Assembly (NCBI GenBank): GCA_016840025.1
Contig: JAEOTF010000007.1
Coordinates: forward strand, 1-5,759
From: Candidatus Hodarchaeota archaeon
Lineage (GTDB): Archaea > Asgardarchaeota > Heimdallarchaeia > Hodarchaeales > YT1-039
DNA: 5,759 nt
Reading direction: 5' to 3'
The notes beneath the pieces are model-generated. The model was not told the origin of the DNA. It worked only from the letters and a program-made list of their open reading frames with translations, and made no database searches. Of this stretch, positions 1 through 5,721 are shown one piece after another; the first letter of the stretch is position 1; every line of letters starts with the position of its first letter. A program made the translations under genes and the position numbers.

Positions 1-1
1 G

Positions 2-592
2 GAGCTTTGCATTAAATTGTGGATTAGTCCAAAGGCAACTAGAGGAATGAATGATGTAGTGGAAATTATTTCACAGGATAGGGAGTTTCCTAATATTGTC
101 ATTTCGGTGTATGTAGCCCATGGGAAATCCTCTTCCTCTCAGAATGAATTAGCTATCTTCCTAGCGATCTTATCGTTATTAGCTACCTCTGGCGTCATTG
201 GGCTTGCTTTCTATCATAGAGACACTATTAGCATTATTATTGCTAATTTGAAGAGTAATCGAACAGGTAATCCAGGAACAGATAACCCTACATCATCACC
301 CCCTGATATTTCAACAGTTATACCTAACGGATCATTTACAGAGACTGTTACACAAATAGTGTGGGATACTATTCAATTTCGCTGGGAAACGATTCTTTCT
401 GAAAGCGAACTTCGCGTTGTGGAGATTCTGTTTCATAATGGAAGTATGAATCAGCAAGCCATTGCCGATCAAATGGAAATTTCAAAAATGATGGTGTCTC
501 GACTCTTAATGCGACTTGAAAGTAAGAGAATCGTGTTTCGAGAACAGTTTGGGGTAAGTAAGATGGTAACGCTCAATATGGAGCGGTTGTAA
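2..592 (+). CDS. Membrane-anchored winged-helix transcriptional regulator, 5'-truncated
   Basis: The reading frame is open to the left edge, with no stop between base 2 and the first possible start (a TTG at 17), and no ribosome binding site precedes that TTG. The true start therefore probably lies outside the window. Numbered from the TTG, residues 1-40 look like the end of an extracytoplasmic beta-sandwich domain (hydrophobic strands such as NIVISVYV, then a Ser-rich stretch). Residues 44-66 form one membrane helix, and 80-108 a Gly/Pro/Thr/Ser-rich linker. Residues 127-190 form a MarR/ArsR-like winged helix: helix 'SESELRVVEILF', turn helix 'NQQAIADQME', recognition helix 'SKMMVSRLLMRLESK', then a short wing. 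Archaea often carry such one-component regulators, in which an outer domain is joined through one helix to a DNA-binding tail. Ligand and targets are unknown. The fold call is good; the sensory-domain call is an inference from a fragment. The gene converges on the small zinc-knuckle gene. Confidence 0.8.
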   Translation, partial: ELCIKLWISPKATRGMNDVVEIISQDREFPNIVISVYVAHGKSSSSQNELAIFLAILSLLATSGVIGLAFYHRDTISIIIANLKSNRTGNPGTDNPTSSPPDISTVIPNGSFTETVTQIVWDTIQFRWETILSESELRVVEILFHNGSMNQQAIADQMEISKMMVSRLLMRLESKRIVFREQFGVSKMVTLNMERL

Positions 593-621
593 GAAATAAG
601 AAAAATTACAATATTATTAGG

Positions 622-640
622 GTGTTTGTCTTTTAAACAC
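622..640. terminator. Short hairpin between convergent genes
   Basis: GTGTTT (622-627) and AAACAC (635-640) form a 6-bp stem with a 7-nt loop containing four T's. It lies in the 50-nt gap between two convergent stops, 2 nt beyond the minus-strand stop and about 30 nt beyond the plus-strand stop. On the minus strand a T5 run follows at 605-601. It could help end transcripts from either side, but the stem is short and AT-rich, and archaeal termination depends mostly on T-tracts. Confidence 0.35.
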
Positions 641-642
641 AA

Positions 643-885
643 TTAAGCAAGCATTTCTAGGACTCTTGAGGCAACAAATAGAATCAAAAATATTAAAATG
701 AGTACAAGGATCCATTTCGTTGTATTGACAACTTCCTTTTCTTCTATACTGTCTTCGTCTAGCACTTCACCGGCTTTTTTACATACTCTGCAGTCTTCCT
801 CAACCTTTATTGTCTCACCATCGACTACTTTGTAACGATTGATTTTACCTGATCCTCCACAAGCCCGACATGCTCTAGTTGTCAT
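643..885 (-). CDS. Small tail-anchored protein with DnaJ-like CxxC zinc knuckles
   Basis: An 80-residue protein. Residues 6-14 read CRACGGSGK, a match to the CxxCxGxG knuckle of the DnaJ cysteine-rich domain. Residues 32-35 supply a second, degenerate knuckle (CRVCKKAGE), so Cys6, Cys9, Cys32 and Cys35 can hold one zinc ion. Between them lies a short stretch suited to a beta hairpin (RYKVVDGETIKV). An acidic stretch (43-51) leads to one hydrophobic helix at 57-72, with only a few residues after it, so the protein is probably tail-anchored with the zinc head in the cytoplasm. There is no J domain, and only two of the four DnaJ knuckles are present. A chaperone, adaptor or RNA/protein-binding role is possible, but none can be assigned. 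The ATG at 885 is supported by a purine-rich GGAAAGG about 15-21 nt upstream and a TATA box further back. Confidence 0.75.
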   Translation of the reverse strand: MTTRACRACGGSGKINRYKVVDGETIKVEEDCRVCKKAGEVLDEDSIEEKEVVNTTKWILVLILIFLILFVASRVLEMLA

Positions 886-934
886 TGAAAATCCACTTAC
901 CTTTCCAATTACGGTTTTTTAGGCTTCTTACAAA

Positions 935-943
935 TTTTATATA
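935..943 (-). promoter_or_regulatory. TATA box of the zinc-knuckle gene
   Basis: Read on the minus strand this is TATATAAAA, close to the archaeal box A consensus. Its centre is about 54 nt ahead of the ATG at 885. Transcription starting about 26 nt downstream, near 913, would give a leader of roughly 28 nt containing GGAAAGG. The small gene therefore probably has its own promoter and need not rely on read-through from the kinase gene. The call rests on motif and spacing only. Confidence 0.55.
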
Positions 944-1086
944 GGAATAAGCAGTCTATACGCCCCATCTCTTGGAGGGTTGGAAGAAATTCATTAACTA
1001 ATAATATCTCAAAATCTTCTAAATAAATTATTTATGACAACTAGGTCTTAAACCTGACTGCTGACTATCAATAGACATGTAGTATA

Positions 1087-2571
1087 TTACCTATGATTTT
1101 TCTTTTTTGGGATGGTGAAGAAAAATGTACTACCTGCTCCGACTTTAGATTTCAATCCCACCTTTCCTCCGTAGTTTTCAACTACTTTTTTCACTATTGC
1201 CAACCCTACTCCTGTACTTTCTGTTTCATCACGGGGTGCAAGGGTTTGGAAAAGTTGGAAGATTTTGTTATGATATTTTGTCTCAATACCTGGACCATTG
1301 TCAGAAACATAAAACTCCCAATGTCTACCCTTATCCTTGTGACCAATTCTGATTAAACCTTCAGACTTGTCCATAAATTTAATTGCATTGGAGATCAGAT
1401 TTTGAAAGACCTGAAAAAAGCGTGTACGTTCGCCATGTAGTGTAGGAAGGTCAGTTTCAAGATTGATTTGAATATGGTCAGGGGGGTTCAACAATTTCAA
1501 GATGTCTGAAAGGAGATCCTGTATTTTGAAAGTTATTTGTCGTTCTTGAACTCTTCCTATACGACTATATTCAAGGATTCCTTCGATAAGGGCATTCATG
1601 TTTTTTAATTGGTCCATCATCATTTTTAAACGGTTTTTATCGTCCTTATCTAATTTATCACTGTGATTCAATAATAAACTGCTAGCTAAACAGTTTACTC
1701 CTCTAAGTGGGGCTTTTAAATCATGGGAGACGACATATGCAAATTTTTGTAGTTCTACATTCATTCGTTGGAGATCTTCTTCCCATTGTTTACGTTCTGT
1801 GATGTCTCTGACAATACTCTGGATATGTAATGGGGTACCGTCTTTGTCGAACACCATTGCAACATTAATTTCTCCTGGAAACTCGGTACCGTCTTTTTTC
1901 TTAAATATACGTTGATAGACAGGCAATATGTCTCCATTCAATAATGACTCGAGCTTTGAATCGCTATTTTCATATTCTTTTTCGTCAATCATCTGCTTAT
2001 AATGTACATTCTTTAATTCGTCAATTTTGTAGCCCAACATGTCCGCTGCTTGTTGATTGACTTCTATATACCGCCCATCTAACCCTATAAGAAATACTGC
2101 ATCATTGGTACGTTCAAAAAGAGAGCGATAACGTTTCTCCCTTTCACGTAATGCATCTTCTACTTTGTTACGCTCGGAAATATCACGAGAAATCCCAATT
2201 AACACTGGTTGACCATTCCATTCTCCTTGAACAACCTTAGTTTCAACCTGAATTAATTCTCCATCTTTAGACAGGATCGGTATCGGACAAATTGAAGTTT
2301 TACCTGATAACATGTTTTTTATGATTTCAGCGGCTTTTTCTCGCAGGTCAGGTGGGTGTATCTGTAGAACTTCCATCCCTATTAATTCTTCTTTAGTATA
2401 TTTTAAACGCTCAATAACTATAGAATTCACATAAACTATCTTTCCTTCCGAATTGAGTATAAATAATAAGTCCGTAATTGTATCAAGAAGAGTTTCTAGA
2501 TTCTGTTGATTCTTTTGTTTGTATTCTTCAATTTTATGACCTTTTTCTTCCCCCTTACTCTGTACAGTCAT
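1087..2571 (-). CDS. Soluble PAS-PAS sensor histidine kinase, orphan
   Basis: A complete 494-residue kinase with no membrane segment, so it should sense a cytoplasmic cue. A charged, probably coiled N-terminus (1-28) leads to PAS 1 (about 25-132, ending in the PAC-type sequence GISRDISERN). PAS 2 follows (about 145-262, ending IVRDITERK). The HisKA dimerisation helix carries the phospho-acceptor His283 in VVSHDLKAPLR. The HATPase_c domain has an N box (QNLISNAIKF, Asn395), a G1 box DNGPGIE (424-430), an F-box-like region (KIFQLFQTL) and a G2 box TGVGLAIV (453-460). It closes with GAGSTFFFTIP. All catalytic motifs look intact. The HisKA sequence resembles the phytochrome-like kinases of cyanobacteria and many archaeal PAS kinases. 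No response regulator lies within the window. The ATG at 2571 is preceded by GGAAAAGGGAT, with 10 nt between that motif and the start codon. Signal and target are unknown; neither PAS domain shows an obvious haem or flavin signature by eye. Confidence 0.92.
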   Translation of the reverse strand: MTVQSKGEEKGHKIEEYKQKNQQNLETLLDTITDLLFILNSEGKIVYVNSIVIERLKYTKEELIGMEVLQIHPPDLREKAAEIIKNMLSGKTSICPIPILSKDGELIQVETKVVQGEWNGQPVLIGISRDISERNKVEDALREREKRYRSLFERTNDAVFLIGLDGRYIEVNQQAADMLGYKIDELKNVHYKQMIDEKEYENSDSKLESLLNGDILPVYQRIFKKKDGTEFPGEINVAMVFDKDGTPLHIQSIVRDITERKQWEEDLQRMNVELQKFAYVVSHDLKAPLRGVNCLASSLLLNHSDKLDKDDKNRLKMMMDQLKNMNALIEGILEYSRIGRVQERQITFKIQDLLSDILKLLNPPDHIQINLETDLPTLHGERTRFFQVFQNLISNAIKFMDKSEGLIRIGHKDKGRHWEFYVSDNGPGIETKYHNKIFQLFQTLAPRDETESTGVGLAIVKKVVENYGGKVGLKSKVGAGSTFFFTIPKKKNHR

Positions 2572-2616
2572 CTTTGATTAGATCCCTTTTCCTGATATGT
2601 TCCTGAGAAAGATGAG

Positions 2617-2625
2617 TTTTTAATC
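2617..2625 (-). promoter_or_regulatory. Possible TATA box of the kinase gene
   Basis: On the minus strand this reads GATTAAAAA, with a purine-rich AGAAGA overlapping its upstream edge that could act as a TFB recognition element. Its centre is about 50 nt ahead of the kinase ATG, so transcription would start near 2594 and the leader (about 23 nt) would include the GGAAAAGGGAT motif. The match to box A is weaker than at the other genes here. Confidence 0.35.
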
Positions 2626-2632
2626 TTCTAAT

Positions 2633-2714
2633 AGTTTAATTTCACTTTAGTACACCAAACAAAAACTAAAATCTGTTAAGTGTAGATCCGAACAGTGAAA
2701 TAAACTTTTTTTTT
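2633..2714 (+). repeat. Long imperfect inverted repeat followed by T9
   Basis: AGTTTAATTTCACT (2633-2646) and AGTGAAATAAACT (2694-2706) are reverse complements except for one extra A in the left arm. They enclose a 47-nt loop, and the right arm runs straight into nine T's (2706-2714). On the plus strand this gives a 13-bp stem with a one-base bulge followed by a U-tract, which is the form of a terminated small RNA or a terminator. No clear plus-strand promoter sits at the right distance upstream, so expression is unproven. It could equally be a protein-binding repeat for the divergent promoters. Confidence 0.4.
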
Positions 2715-2771
2715 GTGGGTCTAAAAGCCTAGTAATTCGGTAGGTATTTCTAGTCGTTAATTATAAAAAAC

Positions 2772-2787
2772 TCAAAAAAATTTTTGA
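2772..2787. repeat. A/T palindrome
   Basis: TCAAAAA and TTTTTGA flank AA. Outside it, GTTAAT (2756-2761) and ATTAAC (2787-2792) form another inverted pair. It is made almost entirely of A and T runs and may simply reflect base composition, or be a bent, protein-binding stretch upstream of the RDD-gene promoter. Confidence 0.3.
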
Positions 2788-2832
2788 TTAACAATAGAAC
2801 ACTTTTTATCCGAACAAATTAACTAGTAAGTG

Positions 2833-2840
2833 TTATAAAG
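2833..2840 (+). promoter_or_regulatory. TATA box of the RDD-domain gene
   Basis: TTATAAAG, preceded by purine-containing AGTAAGTG where a TFB recognition element would lie. Transcription about 26 nt downstream would start near 2862, giving a leader of roughly 29 nt that contains the GGTGA ribosome binding site. The fit in motif and spacing is good, but it is a prediction. Confidence 0.5.
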
Positions 2841-2843
2841 AGG

Positions 2844-2865
2844 GGTTACTACCTTAGTGGTAACC
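2844..2865. promoter_or_regulatory. Operator-like palindrome between TATA box and start site
   Basis: The 9-nt arms GGTTACTAC (2844-2852) and GTGGTAACC (2857-2865) flank CTTA. As DNA, eight of nine arm positions are complementary; as RNA the ninth is a U-G wobble, giving a full 9-bp stem with a 4-nt loop. It begins 3 nt after the TATA box and ends near the predicted transcription start. In archaea, repressors bound at this position block RNA polymerase or the initiation complex. A dimeric winged-helix or HTH repressor site is the likeliest reading; a leader hairpin is the alternative if transcription starts further upstream. Confidence 0.5.
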
Positions 2866-2880
2866 AATATTAATTAAAAA

Positions 2881-2885
2881 GGTGA
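2881..2885 (+). promoter_or_regulatory. Ribosome binding site that fixes the RDD-gene start
   Basis: GGTGA matches the complement of the archaeal 16S rRNA tail and lies 5 nt before the ATG at 2891. A GTG at 2882 would extend the frame by three codons, but it lies inside this site and has no binding site of its own, so the ATG is preferred. Confidence 0.8.
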
Positions 2886-2890
2886 AACAT

Positions 2891-4276
2891 ATGGCACGAT
2901 TAAAACTTGTGTTTGGTATCATTCTCGCATTTATTGCTATACCTATCTTTCTTGGTGGCATAGCAATGGTAACCGCCTTACCACTCCTTCAAGACTCTGA
3001 AGGTTATTATTTAAGCCCTTCTACGCGAATTTCTGAGAGTACTGGGATCGGGTTCATAGTAAATTTTGACATTCAAACAGATGAAGAAGGTGATGTAGAA
3101 TTTGATATATCAAATTTCGCAACTGGAAAGATCTGGGTTCGTTCCGATACGCCTGTTTTTGTAGCTATAGGACCAACAGCAGAAGTTGAGGCGTATCTGA
3201 GTAATCAAACATATCTTATTTTAACAGATGTTCAATTCGAACCTAGTTGGGCTAAGTCAGATGATCCTAAATATGAAAAAGAACTACACACTCCTGAAGC
3301 AGGACCTGTAGGACAAGAACCTGATTGGGAGACCAGTAAGACAGGCAAAGATGTCACTCTGAAATGGGGACTAAAAACTGGCAGTTGGTCTGTTTTTGTT
3401 CGTAATGCAGACGAAACAGCTGGTTTTGATGTTCGTTATTCTGTAGGAGCAAAAGTTCCTATCCTTCAAGCTGTCGGAGTAGTGATTCTCGTTATTGGAA
3501 GTTTTCTTCTTCTCATCTCAATTTTGTTGATTGTTTTTGACATTCGAGGTCATCGAGCGAAAAAGGTTCCAGCCTGGGCTACTAAGGAGATTCCTCCTCA
3601 AGCACTTCCGTCTCGAGAAGTTCCAAGAGAAAAAACCGCTCAATTCTTCTGTACTAACTGTGGAGCGCAATATCAAGAAGGAGATGAATTCTGCACTGTT
3701 TGTGGAGACAATCTTGCTTTAGCGGATAAGACTCGTTTCCGAAGCGAAGCTCCCTATGAGGAACCTCATCCGCAGTCAGACCAATTACTTATCGCAACTG
3801 GTTGGTCGAGATTCTGGGCTTTTCTTATCGATGTCGTAATTATCGGTGTAGTCATTGAATCACTTAGATTAGGACTATTCTGGACATCTGGTTCAGAAGA
3901 ATTCTTCCGGAGTGGTGGTCCAAGTGGTTTTATGTGGAGTCTTGGTCCATGGGGTATTGCTTCTTTCATTTACTGGTTCTTACTCGAATGGCGACTCGGA
4001 CAGAGTTTCGGAAAGATGGCACTTGGATTAGAAGTCGTTCACATGGACAGCGGAAAGTCACCCACCGATGAGGAGTGGCTCAGTGTAGTAATCAGTTCCA
4101 TTGGCAAGGCTTTTCTGTTTCCAATTGACCTTATTGTGGGTTGGATTCTTCAAGGTAAGTGGACTGAAGAAACTGGCGTAAATTTACAACAGCGACTTTT
4201 TCAAAGAGCTGGACGATTAGCAGTTGTGAAGAAAAGAATAGCTCCACCTAGTGTACAGTTCACGTCACAGAAGTAA
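2891..4276 (+). CDS. Membrane protein with extracytoplasmic beta domain, zinc ribbon and RDD domain
   Basis: A 461-residue protein from the ATG set by GGTGA. Residues 5-29 are a membrane helix or uncleaved signal anchor. Residues 31-188 form a beta-rich extracytoplasmic domain with features such as GYYLSP, PVFVAIGPTAEVEAYL, WSVFVRNAD and VSVGAKVP-like YSVGAKVP. From memory, this resembles an uncharacterised membrane-protein family widespread in Actinobacteria; a profile search would settle it. A second helix (about 190-216) leads to a Pro/Lys-rich linker and a zinc ribbon at 254-271 (Cys254, Cys257, Cys268, Cys271). The C-terminal RDD domain (about 300-446) has Arg307 and Asp314 in its first helix, then LGQSFGKMALGLEVV (369-383), and further helices near 349-366 and 396-420. 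The usual late Asp seems replaced (Gln438, aligned by eye). RDD proteins are membrane proteins, some linked to ion or solute transport; the role here is unknown. The palindrome upstream suggests repression. Confidence 0.82.
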   Translation: MARLKLVFGIILAFIAIPIFLGGIAMVTALPLLQDSEGYYLSPSTRISESTGIGFIVNFDIQTDEEGDVEFDISNFATGKIWVRSDTPVFVAIGPTAEVEAYLSNQTYLILTDVQFEPSWAKSDDPKYEKELHTPEAGPVGQEPDWETSKTGKDVTLKWGLKTGSWSVFVRNADETAGFDVRYSVGAKVPILQAVGVVILVIGSFLLLISILLIVFDIRGHRAKKVPAWATKEIPPQALPSREVPREKTAQFFCTNCGAQYQEGDEFCTVCGDNLALADKTRFRSEAPYEEPHPQSDQLLIATGWSRFWAFLIDVVIIGVVIESLRLGLFWTSGSEEFFRSGGPSGFMWSLGPWGIASFIYWFLLEWRLGQSFGKMALGLEVVHMDSGKSPTDEEWLSVVISSIGKAFLFPIDLIVGWILQGKWTEETGVNLQQRLFQRAGRLAVVKKRIAPPSVQFTSQK

Positions 4277-4300
4277 TTTCAATCTATAACTAAGAATACT

Positions 4301-4340
4301 CCCCTCTCTTTTTTTTCTTTGATCTTTTTCTTTACTTTAG
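4301..4340 (+). terminator. T-rich terminator after the RDD-domain gene
   Basis: Starting 25 nt after the stop codon there is CCCCTCTC, then T8 (4309-4316), TTT (4318-4320), T5 (4325-4329) and further short T runs. Strings of T on the coding strand are the usual intrinsic termination signal in archaea, with no hairpin needed. The position and strand fit the end of the RDD-gene transcript. Confidence 0.65.
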
Positions 4341-4352
4341 GCTACTTTGTTG

Positions 4353-4375
4353 AGTTCAATATAATCCTTTGAACT
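4353..4375. repeat. Hairpin in the convergent gap
   Basis: AGTTCAA (4353-4359) and TTGAACT (4369-4375) form a perfect 7-bp stem with a 9-nt loop, within the 216-nt gap between the convergent genes. A run of seven A's at 4394-4400 (T7 on the minus strand) lies between it and the minus-strand gene, about 93 nt past that gene's stop, and is a weak candidate terminator for it. I see nothing else in the gap. Confidence 0.35.
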
Positions 4376-4492
4376 GTATAACGTCAAATTTTGAAAAAAA
4401 TGATGATCCACAGAATATAGGTGCATATGTGGTAGTGATGTATAGATTATCATTTATTATTATTTAACTAATTTTCTAGTGTAATTCTGTAT

Positions 4493-5689
4493 CTAGATTT
4501 GTGTTTGTGCATCAATTACAGACATCATGTTTTTAATCTGAAAACTAAGGACAAAGAGAGAGATAAATGTAAAGACAATAGCAGCTTGCATTAAATCTTC
4601 ATGTACGCCGAGAATACTTTCATAAAAGTGTTTAGAAAGGTAAAGAATCAACACCCATAAAGCTAGAGCATATGGATGTATTTTTGATGGGATCAATTTT
4701 CTAATTGGCGATGGAATAATGTTGCGTTGTCCAATTGTGAGTTGACCACCTATTTTTTTAAGATCTCTTGTTATATCGCTGGGAACTTCTAGAGGAATGT
4801 CCATATCCATAGTCTCACGAATTTCAGAGGTCGCACTAAACAACGCCACTATAAGTACAAACAATGCTGAACCAATCTCAATGGGTGGAGCCCAAAATTG
4901 CATCCACTTTAATTCTGAAACTACAAAAATTCCCTTTAATGTTTCAAAATAACAGATAACCATTGCTACACAATACATCCAAGGAAGATTCTCAAGAAGT
5001 TTTACCGAATATGGGGTTTGATTTCTTTCCCAGTAAATAAAAAGTGCCCAAGTAGTGATTGTTAGGATGATTGTCCCACCAAGTAACGGACCGAAGAAAT
5101 ATGGGGTTTCTTCCAGATTCTGAACTTCTAAAAGTTCATAGATTTGTTCCCCTATCTTACTCAAGGAAAAAGCAGGTACTAGAAAGATTACACTCAATAA
5201 GGAAAGTGTTGTTGCTCGAGTAGCCCTGGTGTTACTAAGTGGGTGAGAAAATTTTCCATTAATCCACTTTACTATTGGTGCTGCAGTTAGTGCGAGAATA
5301 ACTGTCTCAAACATGAACCAAAAGACCCCAAGCAACCAAAATAATCCAAATCCAGCTGAAAACAAACAAATACGGAAGATTAAACCCTCTTGTTTTGATT
5401 TTTTGTCTAATAATGGGACTTCCTGAAAGGTATAGACCAAAGTGATGGAGGTTAAGGACATCGGAAGTAGAACAGCGAGAGCGACAGCGAGTGAATTCTT
5501 TGGTTCATTTTCGACACTCTCGTCATTCCGATCTATATCATCACCGACAACGAGGAGAAGACTCAAAGATAGAATCCATAGAACAAGCATCAGAATTCGA
5601 AAAGGATTTCCAACCATGAAACGTAACGTAGTTAGAAAATCTGCGATAAATTTACTAATCAATTTTGTAGGATGGGATAGGGCATTCAT
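4493..5689 (-). CDS. Polytopic membrane protein of unknown family
   Basis: I do not recognise this 398-residue protein. From the ATG at 5689, hydrophobic segments fall near residues 28-49, 66-88, 103-122, 123-141, 157-177, 197-219, 232-258, 264-286, 335-351 and 363-384, so roughly ten membrane helices. An acidic loop (50-64) follows the first helix. The longest non-membrane stretch (about 287-333) is a probable cytoplasmic loop that turns basic and carries repeated I-P-S motifs (IIPSPIRKLIPSKIHP). No ATP-binding, transporter-signature, cysteine or catalytic motif is evident. A TTG at 5695 would add two residues (M-I), but the ATG is preferred because a TATA box places the transcript start almost exactly on it. 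The gene is convergent with the RDD gene and appears to stand alone. A transporter, an anchor or the membrane part of a complex are all possible; none is supported. Confidence 0.75.
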   Translation of the reverse strand: MNALSHPTKLISKFIADFLTTLRFMVGNPFRILMLVLWILSLSLLLVVGDDIDRNDESVENEPKNSLAVALAVLLPMSLTSITLVYTFQEVPLLDKKSKQEGLIFRICLFSAGFGLFWLLGVFWFMFETVILALTAAPIVKWINGKFSHPLSNTRATRATTLSLLSVIFLVPAFSLSKIGEQIYELLEVQNLEETPYFFGPLLGGTIILTITTWALFIYWERNQTPYSVKLLENLPWMYCVAMVICYFETLKGIFVVSELKWMQFWAPPIEIGSALFVLIVALFSATSEIRETMDMDIPLEVPSDITRDLKKIGGQLTIGQRNIIPSPIRKLIPSKIHPYALALWVLILYLSKHFYESILGVHEDLMQAAIVFTFISLFVLSFQIKNMMSVIDAQTQI

Positions 5690-5713
5690 GATCAAAAACG
5701 CCTATTTATTGAA

Positions 5714-5721
5714 TTTATACC
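5714..5721 (-). promoter_or_regulatory. TATA box placing a leaderless start
   Basis: On the minus strand this reads GGTATAAA within ATTGGTATAAATTC. Its centre is about 27-29 nt ahead of the ATG at 5689, so transcription should begin at or within a few bases of that codon. No Shine-Dalgarno sequence lies between them, which fits a leaderless mRNA, a common arrangement in many archaea. Confidence 0.5.

Larger units (their letters stand above)
2572..2890. other. Divergent intergenic region
   Basis: These 319 nt separate the kinase gene (leftward) from the RDD-domain gene (rightward). I find no convincing coding sequence. The region holds a possible kinase promoter (2617-2625) and an imperfect inverted repeat followed by nine T's (2633-2714). 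It also has an A/T palindrome (2772-2787), a TATA box (2833-2840), an operator-like palindrome (2844-2865) and the ribosome binding site of the right-hand gene (2881-2885). A second TATA-like sequence (TTATAAAAAA, 2761-2770) could give the right-hand gene a longer leader. Confidence 0.7.

Noticed and set aside
1023..1035. ATAAAT/ATTTAT palindrome between the kinase and zinc-knuckle genes
   Set aside because: Only A and T over six-base arms in an A/T-rich gap, with no nearby feature it would explain.
1093..1356. Plus-strand open frame of 87 codons inside the kinase gene
   Set aside because: It lies fully antisense to the well-supported HATPase coding region, and its translation is Cys/Phe-rich with no domain or ribosome binding site.
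2882..2890. GTG start adding three residues to the RDD-domain protein
   Set aside because: The GTG is part of the GGTGA ribosome binding site that serves the ATG at 2891.
3531..3722. Plus-strand 63-codon frame inside the RDD-domain gene
   Set aside because: It is a frame shadow over the linker and zinc-ribbon coding region; the main frame has clear cysteine motifs there.
3766..3969. Minus-strand 67-codon frame
   Set aside because: Antisense shadow of the RDD coding region, without a promoter or recognisable protein features.
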